A stretch of 8,859 nucleotides of DNA, taken from the NCBI GenBank assembly GCA_016845285.1, contig JAERSX010000089.1, positions 1-8,859 on the forward strand, written 5' to 3'. Each line of letters begins with the position of its first letter. Within the stretch, counting starts at the first letter, position 1. The position numbers and the translations under genes were made by a program. This DNA is from Deltaproteobacteria bacterium. GTDB lineage: Bacteria; Myxococcota_A; UBA796; UBA2385. Below, piece by piece: positions 7,129 through 8,859 of the stretch. The notes under the pieces are model-generated. The model was given only the letters and a program-made list of their open reading frames with translations. It did not search any database and was not told the DNA's origin.

Positions 7129-7226
7129 GTGGCGCGGCGACTGGGCAGGACGGCCACGAGGACGGGCGCTCGCTCGCTGGGACGCTCGAGGTCCGTGTCG
7201 AGTGGGGCGGGGCGGTTCTTCCTCAT
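7125..7226 (-). CDS. possible 33-aa leader ORF coupled to the STAND gene
   Basis: A short frame begins at ATG 7226, starting MRKNRPAPLDTDLERP and ending PSRRAT. Its TGA overlaps the STAND gene's ATG as ATGA. Third positions are mostly G/C (about 28 of 33 by hand count), similar to real genes here, but the peptide is Arg/Pro-rich as in chance frames of GC-rich DNA. Only a weak AGG lies upstream. It may be a real coupled leader peptide or a chance frame. Confidence 0.3.
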   Translation of the reverse strand: MRKNRPAPLDTDLERPSERAPVLVAVLPSRRAT

Positions 7227-7306
7227 GCAGATGACCTGGCGCCTGCGGTGGCTCGTGTCGGAACGGCGGAGGAGAGGCTGCCGAGCGCGACTCGCACCGA
7301 GCGCAT
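7223..7306 (-). CDS. possible 27-aa first leader ORF upstream of the STAND gene
   Basis: A short frame begins at ATG 7306, reads MRSVRVALGSLSSAVP and ends at TGA 7223-7225, which overlaps the ATG of the 33-aa frame as ATGA. Unlike the frames after it, it has a good Shine-Dalgarno: AGGA on the - strand (7313-7316), 6 nt before the ATG. Its third-position G/C is lower (about 18 of 26 codons), so the peptide may matter less than the act of translating it. Confidence 0.3.
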   Translation of the reverse strand: MRSVRVALGSLSSAVPTRATAGARSSA

Positions 7307-7312
7307 GATCGA

Positions 7313-7316
7313 TCCT
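7313..7316 (-). promoter_or_regulatory. Shine-Dalgarno AGGA at the head of the STAND leader
   Basis: AGGA read on the - strand, 6 nt from ATG 7306. It is the only well-placed ribosome binding site between the Rieske stop and the STAND gene. It touches a tandem ACGTG/ACGTG repeat (7317-7326), which could be a binding site. Confidence 0.3.
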
Positions 7317-7384
7317 ACGTGACGTGACCGGTGGTGGGCCTGTTCCTCAGGGGCTCCAACCAGCTCGTCGGAGGCCTCAGGTGC

Positions 7385-7658
7385 TCAGCGAGACCCTCCC
7401 AGAGGCCGGCCGACGCCGTAGATCCACATGGGCCCGAAGTGGAGCTGCAGGTCCATGCCGAGCTCTGGTGTCCACGTCGTTGTTGAAGCGGCAGCCCCAG
7501 AATTGGCTGCACTGCTGGAGGTGGGGACCCACGATGGCGGACACGGCGCCCGAGGGGCCCAGGCGCGCCTGCCCGACGACGCCGAGCAGGTTGAGGTCTG
7601 CAGCGCCGTCGACCGTGGCGGCGGGGCGGCCCAGCGCGATTACGCCGAGGCGAAGGAG
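7385..7658 (-). pseudogene. frameshifted coding remnant, beta-rich protein of unknown family
   Basis: Two adjacent - strand frames join into one plausible protein of about 90 residues. From 7658 one frame runs through DGAADLNLLGVVGQARLG, GAVSAIVGPHLQQCSQFWG and CRFNNDVDT. After 7467 the next frame continues ELGMDLQLHFGPMWIYGVG and stops at TGA 7385-7387. Removing one base near 7466 fuses them. Both parts have strongly G/C-biased third positions (roughly nine in ten in the first part), which the overlapping + strand frame does not match. No start codon precedes it: the frame is open back to the Rieske stop, and the neighbouring frame (FAETDQAGLVTHSFASA, stop near 7641) may be an earlier piece after a second shift. 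Alternating hydrophobic and Gly-rich strands recall an outer-membrane barrel end, but I do not recognise the family. A sequencing error cannot be excluded for the first shift. Confidence 0.45.
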
Positions 7659-7721
7659 TGTGTGACGAGGCCGGCCTGATCGGTCTCGGCGAAGGGTCGG
7701 GACGATGTGGCCGGTCTCCCG

Positions 7722-8669
7722 TCAGCCGCTCAGTCGTGCAGCGGGATGCGCGGGGCGCTCGGGATCGTAGGCGAAGCCCTCGAACCAGGTGCGGAAGGCC
7801 TCGAGGGCCACGTCGGTCTGGTGGGGGTCGCTGTCGGCGGGCTGGACCTTCCGGTTGTTCCAGACGGGTGCGTCCTCGTAGGTGGCGTACCAGGAGCCCG
7901 CGAAGCCGAGCCCGTTCTCGAACCAGCGGAGCGGGTTGAGGGAGCGTCGTCCGATGCCGATCTGCGTCAGTCTGCAGTGCCTGCCCTCCACGATGGTGAG
8001 GAAGTTGCAGAGGTGGGTGAGCTTGGGGCCCACCTTGGTCTGCAGCGAGGTGTTGAGCGGGCCGTCGAACCAGGTCGTCACCTCGGCCGCGCCGCCCGTC
8101 ACCATGGAGAGCGGGGGGAGGATCTCGGTGGCCATGGTGCCCGTGGCCTTGTGGCCGTCCGCCTCGAAGACCCCGTCCTGGACGACCTTCCCGAACATGG
8201 CATGGGTGGTGCGGAAGTGCCGGGGATCGACGGAGTTGTCGAGGGGCACGCTGGGGTGGTGGAGGTCGAGCTCGCGGCTGTGGCGCCACAGGATGTGGGG
8301 GAAGTGCTCGTCGTCGAGGAAGCGCGGCGGACTCCAACCTGGCTCGACGCCGGCCTGGTCGAACCAGGCGTAGGCCAGGCCGCGGTCCTCGTGGACCGGG
8401 TAGGACCGGATGGCCCGCTGCCTGGGCTTGGCGCAGCTTCCGTCGCCGCGAAAGGTGCGCCCGTGCATGGGGCACTGGATGAGGTCCTGGACCACCTTGC
8501 CCGTGGCCATGTGCACGCCGAAGTGCGAGCAGTAGGGCTCGACGAGGTGCAGCGCCCCGGACTGCCCACGAAAGGCGAGGCAGGGCTCGCCCATGAAGGT
8601 GCGCTCGGCGATCTTGCCGGTCGGGTACTCGCTGGAGAACCCGATGAACATCCAGCCCCGGTAGTTCAT
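7722..8669 (-). CDS. Rieske non-heme iron oxygenase (KshA / cholesterol-desaturase-like)
   Basis: The oxygenase component of a Rieske-type mono- or dioxygenase or desaturase. Counting from the GTG at 8714, the [2Fe-2S] ligands are Cys62-x-His64 and Cys81-x-x-His84 in YCSHFGVH and QCPMHGRTF. The mononuclear iron motif is D159-x3-D163-x2-H166-x4-H171 (DNSVDPRHFRTTH), and Asp281 in TYEDAPVWNNRK is the likely carboxylate ligand. The last part (ALEAFRTWFEGFAYDP) matches the helix that closes KshA-type proteins. The overall layout resembles 3-ketosteroid 9-alpha-hydroxylase and Neverland/DAF-36 sterol desaturases, so a steroid or other bulky hydrophobic substrate is plausible but unproven. ATG 8669 is preferred: AGGGA lies 8 nt upstream, and the frame then starts MNYRGWMFIG. 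The GTG at 8714 would add 15 residues. No ferredoxin or reductase gene is in the window, so electrons must come from elsewhere. Confidence 0.9.
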   Translation of the reverse strand: MNYRGWMFIGFSSEYPTGKIAERTFMGEPCLAFRGQSGALHLVEPYCSHFGVHMATGKVVQDLIQCPMHGRTFRGDGSCAKPRQRAIRSYPVHEDRGLAYAWFDQAGVEPGWSPPRFLDDEHFPHILWRHSRELDLHHPSVPLDNSVDPRHFRTTHAMFGKVVQDGVFEADGHKATGTMATEILPPLSMVTGGAAEVTTWFDGPLNTSLQTKVGPKLTHLCNFLTIVEGRHCRLTQIGIGRRSLNPLRWFENGLGFAGSWYATYEDAPVWNNRKVQPADSDPHQTDVALEAFRTWFEGFAYDPERPAHPAARLSG

Positions 8670-8737
8670 GACGTGCGTCCCTGTGGTCTCGAGAGGTCCG
8701 TTCAGGGCCTCCACCCCAGCAGCCTACCGGTCCCGGC

Positions 8738-8767
8738 CAGAGATGCGAAGCGCTATTCGCATTTCTG
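8738..8767. promoter_or_regulatory. palindrome between TetR-like gene and Rieske gene, possible operator
   Basis: CAGAGATGCGAA (8738-8749) and TTCGCATTTCTG (8756-8767) form a 12-bp inverted repeat with one mismatch around GCGCTA; the inner ATGCGAA/TTCGCAT is perfect. It covers the stop codon of the TetR-like gene and lies about 70 nt upstream of the Rieske start, on the side where its promoter would be. Size and symmetry fit a TetR-family operator. No T-tract follows on the - strand, so a simple intrinsic terminator is less likely, though an RNA hairpin could form. Confidence 0.45.
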
Positions 8768-8859
8768 TGGGGAGGGCGACACGCCGAAGTAGGCGAGCAC
8801 CATGCGGGTGACCTCGTCGACGAAGCGCTCGTCCGAGAGCACGGCCCAGGCGGGCGTGG
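8753..8859 (-). CDS. C-terminus of a probable TetR-family regulator (partial)
   Basis: A frame open from the window edge to TAG (8753-8755) encodes the last 34 residues, including LSDERFVDEVTRMVLAYFG and ending in a Cys-Glu. This acidic amphipathic helix with a final LAYFG is typical of the last helix of many TetR/AcrR regulators, though C-termini of this family are variable and the DNA-binding part is outside the window. It points the same way as the Rieske gene, 83 nt upstream of its ATG, so it may regulate that gene or share a transcript with it. Confidence 0.55.
   Translation of the reverse strand, partial: TPAWAVLSDERFVDEVTRMVLAYFGVSPSPQKCE

Larger units (their letters stand above)
7129..7384. 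other. leader and promoter region of the STAND regulator gene
   Basis: This 256-nt stretch lies upstream of the STAND gene on the - strand. Besides the two short coupled frames it holds a tandem ACGTG repeat (7317-7326) directly upstream of the AGGA at 7313-7316. On the - strand TAGGAT sits at the same place and could pass for a -10 box, but no -35 sits at proper distance. I see no gene longer than the short frames and no convincing terminator. Confidence 0.3.

Noticed and set aside
7402..7676. 10-bp direct repeat GAGGCCGGCC at 7402-7411 and 7667-7676 bracketing the remnant, as a target-site duplication
   Set aside because: The motif is pure GC-type sequence likely to recur by chance, and there are no terminal inverted repeats or transposase between the copies.
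7668..7677. AGGCCGGCCT palindrome downstream of the Rieske stop as a terminator
   Set aside because: No loop and no T-tract; short GC palindromes are common in this sequence.
7428..7679. 83-codon + strand frame with Ala/Glu-rich product in the gap after the Rieske gene
   Set aside because: It lies codon-on-codon opposite the frameshifted - strand remnant; its third positions are less G/C-biased than those of the - strand frame, and its composition is typical of an antisense shadow.
7315..8475. 386-codon - strand frame overlapping the Rieske gene
   Set aside because: Arg/Pro-rich product in a shifted frame over a gene with complete Rieske motifs; a shadow.

Overview
The window is GC-rich DNA with strong G/C bias at third codon positions. 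It carries extracytoplasmic proteins of unknown role, a large STAND-type regulator and a Rieske oxygenase. This mix (GLUG-repeat secreted protein, arylsulfotransferase-like lipoprotein, Tat lipoprotein, AfsR-like regulator) and the very short signal peptides suggest a Myxococcota or related deltaproteobacterial-type genome. That placement is inference; there is no rRNA or other phylogenetic marker here.

Left part, + strand (154-4958). A secreted GLUG-repeat protein (154-1164) is followed by an unrecognised 184-aa soluble protein (1249-1803) and an arylsulfotransferase-family beta-propeller lipoprotein (1886-3055). Next comes a tight two-gene unit: a Tat-type lipoprotein with a hydrophobic C-terminal end (3167-4072) and, 10 nt later with its own Shine-Dalgarno, a secreted protein ending in a CBM4/9-like jelly-roll domain (4083-4958). 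Four of these five proteins carry export signals, so this is mainly a cell-surface or secreted cluster.

Right part, - strand (4945-8859). Read right to left: the C-terminus of a probable TetR-family regulator (8753 to window edge), a Rieske non-heme iron oxygenase with all expected metal ligands (7722-8669), a frameshifted coding remnant (7385-7658), then a 727-aa winged-helix/NB-ARC/TPR regulator (4945-7128). Its last 14 nt overlap the 3' end of the CBM-like gene tail-to-tail. A near-perfect 12-bp inverted repeat covers the end of the TetR gene, just upstream of the Rieske gene, and may be its operator.

Points most worth a second look: (a) two short reading frames in front of the STAND regulator, chained by ATGA stop/start overlaps and headed by the only good Shine-Dalgarno in that leader; (b) the frameshifted remnant between the Rieske gene and the regulator; (c) the Tat lipoprotein / CBM-like protein pair; (d) the palindrome at the TetR-Rieske junction. 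I see no CRISPR array, tRNA, rRNA, insertion sequence or recognisable defence system.
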